31,049 nt of DNA from Helicobacteraceae bacterium UBA6016 (GTDB lineage Bacteria > Campylobacterota > Campylobacteria > Campylobacterales > UBA6016). This document shows positions 1 through 7,626 of the stretch, in pieces. The notes beneath the pieces are model-generated. The model saw only the letters and a list, made by a program, of their open reading frames with translations. It did no database searches and was not told where the DNA came from. Made by a program: the position numbers and the translations under genes. The stretch lies in NCBI GenBank assembly GCA_002428055.1, contig DIZY01000039.1:7224-38272 (forward strand), given 5' to 3'. Positions within the stretch are counted from its first letter, which is position 1. Each line of letters starts with the position of its first letter.

Positions 1-210
1 CACCTAGGCTGTATTCCGGCGTATGCATCGGAGACAAAGCAGTTCAAGTGCGCATGCCACGGCGGCGAGTTTGATGTAAACGGCGTAAATACTTTCGGAC
101 CTCCTCCAAAACCACTTGTTATTCCTCCGTTTAAGGTAGTTGGAACAAAGATAATGCTTGGTGAAGAGGGCGAAGAGTACAAAAAAATAGCTCCTGAGCT
201 AAAAGCGTAA
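1..210 (+). CDS. petA: Rieske iron-sulfur subunit of cytochrome bc1 (C-terminal part, 5' truncated)
   Basis: Frame 1 is open from the window edge to TAA at 208-210, giving the last 69 residues of a Rieske protein. Both cluster-binding boxes are visible: HLGC at the extreme start (second half of the CTHLGC box) and CACHGGEF at residues 17-24, followed by a proline-rich GPPPKPL loop. Together they hold the 2Fe-2S cluster through two Cys and two His. In the family this subunit takes electrons from quinol at the Qo site and passes them to cytochrome c1 on the outer face of the membrane. The cytochrome b gene follows after 15 nt, so this is the first gene of the petABC operon. The N-terminal membrane anchor and Tat-type signal lie outside the window. 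Confidence 0.95.
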   Translation, partial: HLGCIPAYASETKQFKCACHGGEFDVNGVNTFGPPPKPLVIPPFKVVGTKIMLGEEGEEYKKIAPELKA

Positions 211-225
211 AGGGAGGAGAGATAA
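211..225 (+). promoter_or_regulatory. Strong Shine-Dalgarno for petB
   Basis: The sequence agggaggaga (211-220) lies directly after the petA stop and 5 nt before the ATG at 226. It is a near-perfect anti-16S match and fixes the petB start. Confidence 0.75.
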
Positions 226-1440
226 ATGGCAATTGATAAAAATAAAAGTTGGATAGACGCTAGACTAAATACTACTGCTCTAACCAAAGTAATGATGACG
301 GAGTATTGGATTCCGAAAAACATTAACTTTTTATGGAGCTTTGGCGTTGTTTTGGCGACGCTATTTACGCTTTTGATAGTTTCTGGAATGTTTCTTTTGA
401 TGTACTACAAGCCTGATACGGCTCTTGCTTTCGATAGCGTCAATAAGACAATAATGCAAGAAGTAGCATACGGGTGGCTGTGGAGACATATGCATGCGGT
501 TGCGGCGTCTGTTGTTTTCCTTGTAATCTACATACATATGTTTGTTGCGATTTATTACGGCTCTTACAAGGGCGGCAGAGAGATGATATGGATAAGCGGT
601 ATGCTTTTATTTGTAACATTCTCTGCAGAGGGCTTCTCGGGCTATATGCTTCCATGGGGTCAAATGAGCTACTGGGCTGCGCAAGTTATTACAAACCTAT
701 TCGGCGGTATTCCGTTTATAGGCGCCGACCTTGTTATTTGGATTAGAGGTAACTTTGTTGTTGCGGACGCTACTCTAACAAGATTTTTTGCCCTTCATGT
801 GGTGATTCTACCTCTAATTATTATGGGTATTGTTGCTCTTCATATGTACTCTCTTAGAATTCCTCATGTTAACAATCAAGAGGGTGAAGAGATAGATTTT
901 GAAGCTGAAGCTGCAAAATTCCAAGCCGGCGACAAAAAAGGTTCAAAAGTTATGCCTTTTTGGCCTACATTTTTGGCTGAAGACTTCTTTATTCTTTCCG
1001 GTTTTATGATTTTCTTCTTTTTCCTAGTTTTCTTCCATTACAATTTTGCGATGGATCCAATCAACTTTATGCCAGCTGACAGCATGAAGACACCACCGCA
1101 TATCTACCCTGAGTGGTATTTCCTATGGTCTTATGAGGTTCTTAGAGGTTTCTTCTTTAGCGCAAACCTTGGTCTTATAGCATTTGGTATTGCCAATATT
1201 ATATTCTTTGTACTTCCATGGCTTGATCGTGACCCAAGCGTAAAACCTGCGCACAAGCGACCTCTATTTAGAGTTTGGTTCTGGGCGCTTATCGTGGTTA
1301 TGATAGGTCTTACGGTTTACGGCAAACTTCCTCCTACCGGTATCAACGCATGGATAGGATTTGTATTCTCGGTAGCATTCCTTGCGCTTCTTTTGGTTGT
1401 GCTTCCGGTTATTTCTAAAATCGAAAGCAAGAGGAGCTAA
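226..1440 (+). CDS. petB: Cytochrome b subunit of the bc1 complex
   Basis: This 404-aa integral membrane protein forms the quinol-oxidising core of complex III. Haem-ligand histidine pairs are visible at H90/H104 (helix B, RHMHAVAA) and H191/H206 (helix D, ALHVVILP to VALHMYS). The Qo-site motif PEWY is at residues 295-298. Hydrophobic stretches match the usual eight transmembrane helices, with a charged loop around 215-240. It is a full-length fused b-type (b6 plus subunit IV equivalent). The helix D pair has 14 residues between its histidines, as in b6-type proteins, rather than the 13 of mitochondrial cytochrome b. It sits between the Rieske gene and petC (2-nt gap), so it is clearly part of the petABC transcript. 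The ATG follows a strong Shine-Dalgarno. Confidence 0.97.
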   Translation: MAIDKNKSWIDARLNTTALTKVMMTEYWIPKNINFLWSFGVVLATLFTLLIVSGMFLLMYYKPDTALAFDSVNKTIMQEVAYGWLWRHMHAVAASVVFLVIYIHMFVAIYYGSYKGGREMIWISGMLLFVTFSAEGFSGYMLPWGQMSYWAAQVITNLFGGIPFIGADLVIWIRGNFVVADATLTRFFALHVVILPLIIMGIVALHMYSLRIPHVNNQEGEEIDFEAEAAKFQAGDKKGSKVMPFWPTFLAEDFFILSGFMIFFFFLVFFHYNFAMDPINFMPADSMKTPPHIYPEWYFLWSYEVLRGFFFSANLGLIAFGIANIIFFVLPWLDRDPSVKPAHKRPLFRVWFWALIVVMIGLTVYGKLPPTGINAWIGFVFSVAFLALLLVVLPVISKIESKRS

Positions 1441-1442
1441 GT

Positions 1443-2282
1443 ATGAGAGAACTAAAAATACTAGCGGTATTAATATTTTTTGTAGGTCTAACATATTGGG
1501 GCGTTGAGCCTTATGCCCATCATGTTATGCACCCTGAAGTTACACCTGCGGATTTTACATTCAAAGATTTGCCAAAACAAGCACTTAGCGGCGATGCGGC
1601 AAAAGGTAAAGAGCTAGCGGCGGCACAGTGTGTCACATGCCACTCTATCAACAAAGAGGGTCTAAAACTAGCAATGAGCGATGCGGATGCTGCAAACACT
1701 TACGGTGTTGTTCCACCGGATTTGTCAAATGTTGCGGCCATATATGACCACAACTTCCTTGCCAATTTTATTCAAAATCCTGAAGGCACGGTAAAAGCTA
1801 AAGCCGGTAAATATGCTATGCCAAATCTCGGAATAGGCGCCGAAGATGCGGCTCACCTTGTAGCGTATTTTGACTCTATTGCGAACAAAAATCTTACGGC
1901 AAAACAAATTACGGACGAAGCGTGCGTAAGATGTCACTCTATTAAGTATGAAGGTACGCCAAGATTGGCTGTTAGCGACGCTAGAATCAAAGAGTATATG
2001 GGTTCTTTTCCGCCGGATTTGTCTCAAATGATAAAATCAAAAGGCGCGCATTATCTTGACGGTTTCATCAATGATCCGCAAAAACTTCTTCACGGCACGG
2101 CTATGCCGAGAGTCGGTCTAACAAAAGATGCTCAAGAAAAAGTAATAGCTCATCTTGAAAAAGTAGGCGATCCGAAAAAAGACGAGAGAAACTCACTTGC
2201 TCTTTGGATTTTGGGATACTTTGCAGTTCTAACGGTACTCACATACCTATGGAAAGTTTCCAAATTTAAAGAAATCCACTAA
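1443..2282 (+). CDS. petC: Dihaem cytochrome c1 of the bc1 complex
   Basis: This 279-aa protein has an N-terminal membrane segment (residues 5-20), two c-type haem sites (CVTCH at 63-67 and CVRCH at 161-165) and a C-terminal anchor (about 252-270). The two halves are visibly duplicated: each has CxxCHS, then PPDLS, then a likely axial Met (YAMPNLG near 126, TAMPRVG near 221). A dihaem, two-domain c1 is typical of Campylobacterota bc1 complexes, unlike the monohaem c1 of most Proteobacteria. It accepts electrons from the Rieske protein on the periplasmic side and passes them to soluble cytochromes. The start ATG has AGGAG upstream inside the end of petB, and the gene is 2 nt behind petB. Confidence 0.93.
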   Translation: MRELKILAVLIFFVGLTYWGVEPYAHHVMHPEVTPADFTFKDLPKQALSGDAAKGKELAAAQCVTCHSINKEGLKLAMSDADAANTYGVVPPDLSNVAAIYDHNFLANFIQNPEGTVKAKAGKYAMPNLGIGAEDAAHLVAYFDSIANKNLTAKQITDEACVRCHSIKYEGTPRLAVSDARIKEYMGSFPPDLSQMIKSKGAHYLDGFINDPQKLLHGTAMPRVGLTKDAQEKVIAHLEKVGDPKKDERNSLALWILGYFAVLTVLTYLWKVSKFKEIH

Positions 2283-2293
2283 AGGTGCAAAAT

Positions 2294-2704
2294 ATGACTA
2301 AAAAAATAATACTAATAATAGCGGCGGCAATTTTGCTGCCTGCCGGCCTATTCGCCCAAGATAAAGCAGCGATTATGAAAGATATGAAAGCTCAAGAGGA
2401 AGCGTTGGTTTCCATCCAAAAAGGGCTATTATATAGCTCAAAAGCGGGTGTGGCCGACGGCGTAAAAGCTTTGAAAGAAGCAAATAAGGTTGCGGCTCTA
2501 AAAGAGGGACTTGTTAATTATCTGCCTGAAAATAAAAAGGCGCTTTATAAGACTGCCTTAAAAGAGGGCGAGCTTGTTAATAAATACGCAGATGAAATGC
2601 TAAAAAAGCTTGACAAAGGTAGTTACGGAGAGGCGTATGCCGCTTACGGTAAAGTACTGAACTCTTGCAACACATGCCATGTATATATCAGAGGCTGGAA
2701 GTAA
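2294..2704 (+). CDS. Small secreted c-type cytochrome, c'-like (class II) four-helix protein
   Basis: 136 aa from the ATG at 2294. A GTG nine bases earlier (2285) is in frame, but AAGGTG at 2282-2287 is well spaced only for the ATG. Residues 1-21 form a signal peptide (hydrophobic core after KK, ending LFAQ), so the product is periplasmic. The body is helical and lysine/alanine-rich. The single haem motif CNTCH lies at 125-129, only seven residues from the C-terminus. A C-terminal CxxCH on a helical protein is the layout of class II cytochromes (c' and c-556). It follows petC by 11 nt and precedes a terminator, so it is co-transcribed with bc1 and may be an electron acceptor from c1. That role is inference; c' proteins can also bind NO. 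Confidence 0.75.
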   Translation: MTKKIILIIAAAILLPAGLFAQDKAAIMKDMKAQEEALVSIQKGLLYSSKAGVADGVKALKEANKVAALKEGLVNYLPENKKALYKTALKEGELVNKYADEMLKKLDKGSYGEAYAAYGKVLNSCNTCHVYIRGWK

Positions 2705-2718
2705 TTTCCAGACCCACT

Positions 2719-2755
2719 CTTTCCCGGCCTTTAAAAAGGTCGGGAAAGTTATTTT
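2719..2755. terminator. Bidirectional intrinsic terminator
   Basis: A 14-bp stem (arms 2719-2732 and 2735-2748, one G-T pair) has AT-rich flanks on both sides. It separates the end of the petABC-cytochrome operon (+) from the end of accA (-), whose stop codon starts at 2749. A T-run follows on the plus strand. Confidence 0.8.
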
Positions 2756-3687
2756 TCTTCGAATCTTCCTAGACTCATAAGTTTTGAGTATCTTTTATCC
2801 ATTCTATCTTTTTGGCTTAATTTCCCAAGACTCTCGACACTATCTAGAAAATATTTTTTTATTGCCTCTGCCGCACCCTCTTTATCTCTATGTGCGCCTA
2901 TGATGGGCTCATCAACTATATCATCTATTAGATTTAGCGATTTCAGGTCTTCAGGGGTTATTTTTAGCGCACTTGTAGCAGTCTCAACTTTTGAGCCGTC
3001 GCTCCAAAGAATAGCAGCACAACCCTCAGGAGAGATAACGCTAAATACGCTATATCTCATCATGGCAAGTTTATCGGCAACACCTATTGCCAAAGCGCCA
3101 CCGCTACCGCCTTCGCCAATAACTATAGATACCGTGGTTGTTTCTAGTTGGCTTAGTTCTAGTAGGTTTCTGGCTATCGCTTCTGATTGACCCCTCTCTT
3201 CCGCACCAAGTCCAGGGTATGCACCCGGGGTATCAATTAGCATAAGTAGCGGAAGATTGAATTTTTCCGCAAGTTTTGCCGCACGAAGCGCTTTTCTGTA
3301 GCCCTCAGGATGTGGCATACCGAAGTTTCTTTGGATTTTATTTTTTGTGCCTCTGCCTTTTTCTTCGCCTATTACGACGCAGCCCGTATCGCCTATTTTA
3401 CCGATAAAGCAGACTATCGAGGTATCGTCTCTAAAGTGCCTATCGCCGTGTATTTCATAAGCGTCAGTCATGATAAGGCTTATATAATCAAGAGCATACG
3501 GTCTATCTTGATGGCGTGCTAGCTGAAGTTTTTGGTAGTCGCTAAGGTTTTTATATGTTTTTATAACCTCTTTGTCTAGCTCTTTTTTCAGTATTTCAGC
3601 TGCATGAAAATCTTTTTTAACACTGCTTAGATCTATCTCTTCTTGAAGTTGCTGGATTTTTTTTTCAAAATCTAAGTAAAAAGCCAA
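2749..3687 (-). CDS. accA: Acetyl-CoA carboxylase carboxyltransferase subunit alpha
   Basis: 312 aa, the usual length for the family. AccA with AccD transfers the carboxyl group from carboxybiotin to acetyl-CoA, giving malonyl-CoA, the first committed step of fatty-acid synthesis. Recognisable crotonase-fold signatures include GEEKGRGTKNKIQRNFGMP, MLIDTPGAYPG, GEGGSGGALAIG and SPEGCAAILW. The N-terminal helical region starts with FYLDFEKKIQQL, as expected. The start codon is TTG (plus-strand caa at 3685-3687); no ATG fits better and the fabF stop is only 4 nt upstream. It is the last gene of the gpmI-fabG-acpP-fabF-accA operon. No accD or accBC is in the window. Confidence 0.95.
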   Translation of the reverse strand: MAFYLDFEKKIQQLQEEIDLSSVKKDFHAAEILKKELDKEVIKTYKNLSDYQKLQLARHQDRPYALDYISLIMTDAYEIHGDRHFRDDTSIVCFIGKIGDTGCVVIGEEKGRGTKNKIQRNFGMPHPEGYRKALRAAKLAEKFNLPLLMLIDTPGAYPGLGAEERGQSEAIARNLLELSQLETTTVSIVIGEGGSGGALAIGVADKLAMMRYSVFSVISPEGCAAILWSDGSKVETATSALKITPEDLKSLNLIDDIVDEPIIGAHRDKEGAAEAIKKYFLDSVESLGKLSQKDRMDKRYSKLMSLGRFEEK

Positions 3688-3691
3688 CTTC

Positions 3692-4930
3692 TTAGACCTT
3701 TTTGAATATTACGACGCCGTTTGTGCCGCCAAATCCGAAAGAGTTGCTCATCGCTACCTCTATTTTGCCTTCTCTAGCGTTGTTTGGCACATAGTCCAAG
3801 TCGCAATCTACATCCAGTGTACTGTAGTTGATTGTAGCCGGCATTACGCTGTCTCTCATTGCCATTAGCGTTACGACCGCCTCTATTGCTCCCGCTGCTC
3901 CTAGACAGTGACCTGTTGCGCCTTTTGTAGAGCTGACCGGTGGGCAGTTTTCTTTGCCGCCGAATAGATTTTTTAACGCCATAGTTTCATACCAGTCGTT
4001 ATATTTTGTACTAGTGCCGTGCGCATTTACATAGTCGATTTTAAATTCGCCGACTCTGCCTTTTGCAAAATCTACAGCCGCCTTCATCGCTCTGTATGCG
4101 CCTTCTCCGCCCGGAGCCGGAGTCGTTATGTGGTTTGCGTCGCCGCTTTCGCCAAAGCCTATTATTTCGCCGTATATGTGAGCGCCTCTGGCTTTTGCCG
4201 CCTCATACTCTTCAAGTATCAAAGTGCCGGCACCTTCGCCCATAACAAAACCGTCTCTATCTGTATCAAAAGGTCTAGACGAGTGTTGTGGGTCATCATT
4301 TCTAGTAGATAGCGCTTTCATAGCGGCGAATCCGGCTATGCCGATAGGACATATAGCCGCTTCCGCCCCGACCACCAACATTGCGTCGGCTTGACCCAAC
4401 ATAATGCATTTGACGCCTTCGCTGATGGCGTGTGTTCCAGCGGCGCATGCAGTGACAGCGCAGAGGTTCGGACCCTTAAGACCCAGCTCAATACTTACGA
4501 TTCCGCCGAGAAGATTCGCAAGCGCCGAGGGAATAAAGAAGGGGGAAACTCTTCTGTGTCCTTGCTCTGAGAGGATAATAGAGTTTCTCTCTATGGTAGG
4601 CAGACCGCCTATGCCGCTAGCCGCAGAAACGCCGAATCTCTCAGAATTTATTGCATCTTTTTGCAAGCCGGAATCTTTAAATGCGTCTACTGCGCTTTTT
4701 AGCCCAAGCTGTATAAACCTGTCTGATTTTTTAACCTCTTTGGCGTCCATTACGGTTGTAGGGTCAAAACCTTTTACCTCTCCAGCTATCTGTACCGGAA
4801 AGTTTTCCGGATCAAATAGTGAAATCCTTTCGATGCCACACTTGCCATCTAGTATAGCCTCAAAAGAACTTTTTGCGTCTAGGCCCAAAGAAGATACGAT
4901 ACTTATACCTGTTACTACTACTCTTTTCAC
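3692..4930 (-). CDS. fabF: 3-oxoacyl-ACP synthase II (KAS II)
   Basis: 412 aa, normal length. It condenses malonyl-ACP with acyl-ACP in chain elongation. The KAS I/II triad is visible: C162 in VTACAAGTHA, H304 in NAHGTSTKYND and H341 in KGATGHCLGAAG, with the Lys of KGATG at 336. The glycine-rich end SNSFGFGGTN is present. The start is GTG (plus-strand cac at 4928-4930) with GGAG about 9 nt upstream. It lies downstream of acpP, with a terminator hairpin in the 66-nt gap, and 4 nt upstream of accA. Translation is probably coupled to accA, because the accA Shine-Dalgarno lies inside the fabF end. Confidence 0.96.
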   Translation of the reverse strand: MKRVVVTGISIVSSLGLDAKSSFEAILDGKCGIERISLFDPENFPVQIAGEVKGFDPTTVMDAKEVKKSDRFIQLGLKSAVDAFKDSGLQKDAINSERFGVSAASGIGGLPTIERNSIILSEQGHRRVSPFFIPSALANLLGGIVSIELGLKGPNLCAVTACAAGTHAISEGVKCIMLGQADAMLVVGAEAAICPIGIAGFAAMKALSTRNDDPQHSSRPFDTDRDGFVMGEGAGTLILEEYEAAKARGAHIYGEIIGFGESGDANHITTPAPGGEGAYRAMKAAVDFAKGRVGEFKIDYVNAHGTSTKYNDWYETMALKNLFGGKENCPPVSSTKGATGHCLGAAGAIEAVVTLMAMRDSVMPATINYSTLDVDCDLDYVPNNAREGKIEVAMSNSFGFGGTNGVVIFKKV

Positions 4931-4962
4931 CAGTCTTATCTCCGAAGAATTTGAAGTGAGAT

Positions 4963-4990
4963 AAAAAAACTCCGAGAGATTCGGAGTTTT
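4963..4990 (-). terminator. Intrinsic terminator/attenuator between acpP and fabF
   Basis: A perfect 10-bp stem (4966-4975 with 4981-4990, 5-nt loop) is followed on the minus strand by a run of seven Ts. It sits 7 nt beyond the acpP stop. Since fabF and accA lie beyond it with only 66 nt of space, it is probably a partial terminator that sets a high acpP to low fabF/accA ratio. Confidence 0.8.
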
Positions 4991-4996
4991 ATCTAT

Positions 4997-5230
4997 TTAT
5001 TTTTTTATACTTTCGATAAATTCTACCGCATTTTGTACAGTTTGAATTTTTTCTGCTTGGTCATCCGGAATTTCAACATCGAATTTTTCCTCAAGCGCCA
5101 TAACAAGCTCAACAACATCAAGGCTATCTGCACCAAGGTCATCTACGAATTTTGACTCAGGTTTTACCTCGTCAGCGCTAACATTTAGTTGCTCAACAAC
5201 AACCGCTTTTACATCATCAAAAATAGCCAT
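4997..5230 (-). CDS. acpP: Acyl carrier protein
   Basis: 77 aa, acidic, the expected size of a type II ACP. The phosphopantetheine attachment serine is S36 in DDLGADSLDVVEL, followed by the conserved helix III region EIPDDQAEKIQTV. The holo form carries growing acyl chains for FabG and FabF, encoded on either side. The ATG has GGGAG 8 nt upstream. An extended -10 promoter lies just upstream and a terminator just downstream, so a short abundant monocistronic mRNA is likely in addition to the operon transcript. Confidence 0.97.
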   Translation of the reverse strand: MAIFDDVKAVVVEQLNVSADEVKPESKFVDDLGADSLDVVELVMALEEKFDVEIPDDQAEKIQTVQNAVEFIESIKK

Positions 5231-5262
5231 ACAATTTCTCCCAGAGGAATTTTTAAAAAATC

Positions 5263-5271
5263 ATTATAACA
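5263..5271 (-). promoter_or_regulatory. Extended -10 promoter for acpP
   Basis: On the minus strand the sequence reads TG-T-TATAAT (TATAAT = plus 5263-5268, TG = 5270-5271), a perfect extended -10. It lies 32 nt before the acpP ATG in an AT-rich gap. No convincing -35 is seen, which is usual for this group. It would give acpP its own transcript. Confidence 0.6.
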
Positions 5272-5313
5272 GAGCTCTATTAAATTTACACGCCAAATAA
5301 GCTAATTTTAGCA

Positions 5314-6057
5314 TTACATTAGCATTCCGCCGTTTACTTTGAGCGTCTCACCCGTAATATACGAAGCTTCATCGGAGAGCAAAAATGCTACTGCACTAGC
5401 TATCTCTTCAGGTTTGCCAAATCTTTTTAGCGGGATTTTATCTATATAGTAAGTTTTTATCTCTTCTTTGAGCTCATTTGTCATGTCTGTTTGGATAAAG
5501 CCGGGTGTCACGGTGTTAAATCTAATGGCTCTGGTTGCGCCTTCCGCCGCAAAGCTTTTTGTCATTGCTATCATGCCGCCTTTGCTTGCCGCATAGTTTG
5601 TCTGCCCCGCATTGCCTGTCTCACCGACTATTGAAGCTATATTTACGACGCTTCCGAATTTATTTTTGCTCATTGTTTTGAGAGCTTCTCTGCATCCTAT
5701 GAATGTAGATGTAAGATTTGCTTTTATGACGCTTTCGAAATCTTCAATTTTCATTCTAAGGGAGAGTTTATCATTGGTGATTCCCGCATTGTTTACCAAG
5801 TAATCCAAGCTACCGTCGCTATCCGTTATTGTTTTGGTAGCATTTACGAACGCTTCTTCGTCACTCGCATCAAAGCCGATAACTGCAGCCTTAAATCCAC
5901 TCTCTTCTATCTCTTTTTTAAGGCTATCTGCTTCTGCGGCGCTACTTCTATAGTTTATCCATACCTTTAGCCCCTGTTTTGCTAAATATCTAGCTATTTC
6001 CGAGCCTATTCCTCTGCTTGCGCCCGTAATAAGTACATTTTTACCCGTAAAAGTCAT
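5314..6057 (-). CDS. fabG: 3-oxoacyl-ACP reductase
   Basis: 247 aa short-chain dehydrogenase. It has the NADPH-binding TGASRGIG (residues 11-18), NNAG at 89-92, and the catalytic set N114, S142, Y155, K159 (YAASK). The C-terminal region GFIQTDMT and ITGETLKVNGGMLM matches FabG rather than generic SDRs. It performs the first reduction after FabF condensation. It lies 9 nt after gpmI and upstream of acpP in the same orientation. The ATG has AAAGGA at good spacing. Confidence 0.95.
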   Translation of the reverse strand: MTFTGKNVLITGASRGIGSEIARYLAKQGLKVWINYRSSAAEADSLKKEIEESGFKAAVIGFDASDEEAFVNATKTITDSDGSLDYLVNNAGITNDKLSLRMKIEDFESVIKANLTSTFIGCREALKTMSKNKFGSVVNIASIVGETGNAGQTNYAASKGGMIAMTKSFAAEGATRAIRFNTVTPGFIQTDMTNELKEEIKTYYIDKIPLKRFGKPEEIASAVAFLLSDEASYITGETLKVNGGMLM

Positions 6058-6066
6058 ATTTATCCT

Positions 6067-7548
6067 TTATATTTCAATTAATGATTCATCCATTTCGGAC
6101 GGTTTTTCTAGTCCCATGAGCGCCAATACAGTCGGTGCAATATTGTTTAGCCCACCATCTTTTACGCTTTTTACGGCTTTGTCGATAACAAAACAGTACA
6201 CGGAGCCGACCGTGTGATTTGTGAGCGTATGTCCTTCATCATCTTTCATCTCTTCACAGTTGCCGTGGTCGGAGGTGAGCACTATTGAATAATCTTTTTG
6301 TTTTGCTTTTTCGACTATTTTGCCTAGGCACTCATCTACGGCTTCCACCGCCCTGATTGCCGCCTCAAAAACACCTGTATGTCCTACCATATCACCGTTT
6401 GCGAAGTTGACGACTACAAAACCGTACTCTTCATCCATCGCTTTTAGCACGGCGTCACACACCTCGTATGCGCTCATCTCCGGCTTTTCGTCGTATGTTT
6501 TTACCTGAGGACTTGGAATTAATACTCTTGTTTCATTTGGATACGGAGTTTCTACGCCGCCGTTGAGAAAAAAAGTAACATGTGCGTACTTTTCTGTTTC
6601 AGCCGTGTGCAGTTGTGATAATCCCGCATTTGATATGACCTCTGCCAATGTATTTTTTGGCTCGTCTTTTTCAAACAGTACGGGATAAGAGAACTCTTTT
6701 GAATATTCCGTCATTGTGGCTATGTTGATATTTTTGTATTTGCGCTCAAAGCCGTTAAACTCTTTGCTCCCAAGGGCCGCTACTATCTCTCTAGCTCTAT
6801 CGGATCTGAAATTGGCAAAGATAAATCCATCACCCTCTTTGATGCCATCAAATCCGTCAAACGAGACGGCTTCTAGAAATTCATCGGTTATCTCTTTTGT
6901 GTATTGTGACTCTATGTATTCAAGAGGCGACAAAGCCGTTTTCGGCTCAGCGTTTGAAATAGCGTTGTAGGCTTTTTCGACCCTATCCCATCTATTGTCT
7001 CTATCCATCGCATAAAATCTGCCGCTTATAGTTGCTATTTTTATATCTTCATCACATACTTTTAGCAGTTCGGTTACAAAGCTTCTCGAAGATGTCGGAC
7101 TTACATCCCTGCCATCCGTTATCGCATGAACCCAGACTTTTTTGCCAGCTTTCTTGGCTATTTCGGCAAGTCCTATTATGTGCGTTATGTGTGAGTGTAC
7201 GCCACCGTCCGAAACGAGTCCCGCTATATGTATGTCGCTTGAAGTCTCAAAAAGCGTTTTTAGTTTTGGGTGTGAGGCCAAAGAGCCGTCTTTTAGCGCT
7301 AAAGAGACTTTTACGAGGTCTTGGTAAAGTATTCGCCCGCTTCCTATGGACATATGCCCGACTTCACTATTGCCCATTTGTCCTTCAGGAAGGCCGACGC
7401 TTAGTCCATGTGTTTTGACTAGCGAATACGGTACATTTGCAAATAGATAGTCGTAAGTCGGTTTTTTCGCCGAGAAAAAGGCGTTATACTCTTTTTTTGG
7501 GGAGTAGCCTATGCCGTCCGTGATTATCAAAACCGTTTTTTTTCGCAT
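6067..7548 (-). CDS. gpmI: 2,3-bisphosphoglycerate-independent phosphoglycerate mutase
   Basis: 493 aa from the ATG at 7548; a TTG at 7557 is possible but sits only 2 nt from the AAAGGG Shine-Dalgarno. It interconverts 3- and 2-phosphoglycerate using two Mn ions and a phosphoserine. The phosphoserine is S61 in GQMGNSEVGH, and the metal-binding ends are TDGIGYSP at the N-terminus and TSDHGNCEEM near the C-terminus. VVNFANGDMVGHTG and HAITDGRDVSP are also family signatures. It is the first gene of the lipid-synthesis operon and divergent from mraY, sharing a 78-nt intergenic region. Confidence 0.95.
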   Translation of the reverse strand: MRKKTVLIITDGIGYSPKKEYNAFFSAKKPTYDYLFANVPYSLVKTHGLSVGLPEGQMGNSEVGHMSIGSGRILYQDLVKVSLALKDGSLASHPKLKTLFETSSDIHIAGLVSDGGVHSHITHIIGLAEIAKKAGKKVWVHAITDGRDVSPTSSRSFVTELLKVCDEDIKIATISGRFYAMDRDNRWDRVEKAYNAISNAEPKTALSPLEYIESQYTKEITDEFLEAVSFDGFDGIKEGDGFIFANFRSDRAREIVAALGSKEFNGFERKYKNINIATMTEYSKEFSYPVLFEKDEPKNTLAEVISNAGLSQLHTAETEKYAHVTFFLNGGVETPYPNETRVLIPSPQVKTYDEKPEMSAYEVCDAVLKAMDEEYGFVVVNFANGDMVGHTGVFEAAIRAVEAVDECLGKIVEKAKQKDYSIVLTSDHGNCEEMKDDEGHTLTNHTVGSVYCFVIDKAVKSVKDGGLNNIAPTVLALMGLEKPSEMDESLIEI

Positions 7549-7626
7549 ACTGTTCAAAGCCCTTTCGTGCGGTATTTAGCTAAAGTTTACTAGAATTTCG
7601 CTTTTATAACAAGAGGGATTGACTCA

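Noticed and set aside
4404..4964. 186-codon plus-strand frame over fabF
   Set aside because: It is antisense to a gene with all KAS II catalytic residues; low-complexity serine/proline-rich translation typical of a shadow frame.
5301..5312. GCTAA-TT-TTAGC inverted repeat after fabG as a terminator
   Set aside because: Five-base arms with a two-base loop and no T-run; too weak, and transcription should continue into acpP.
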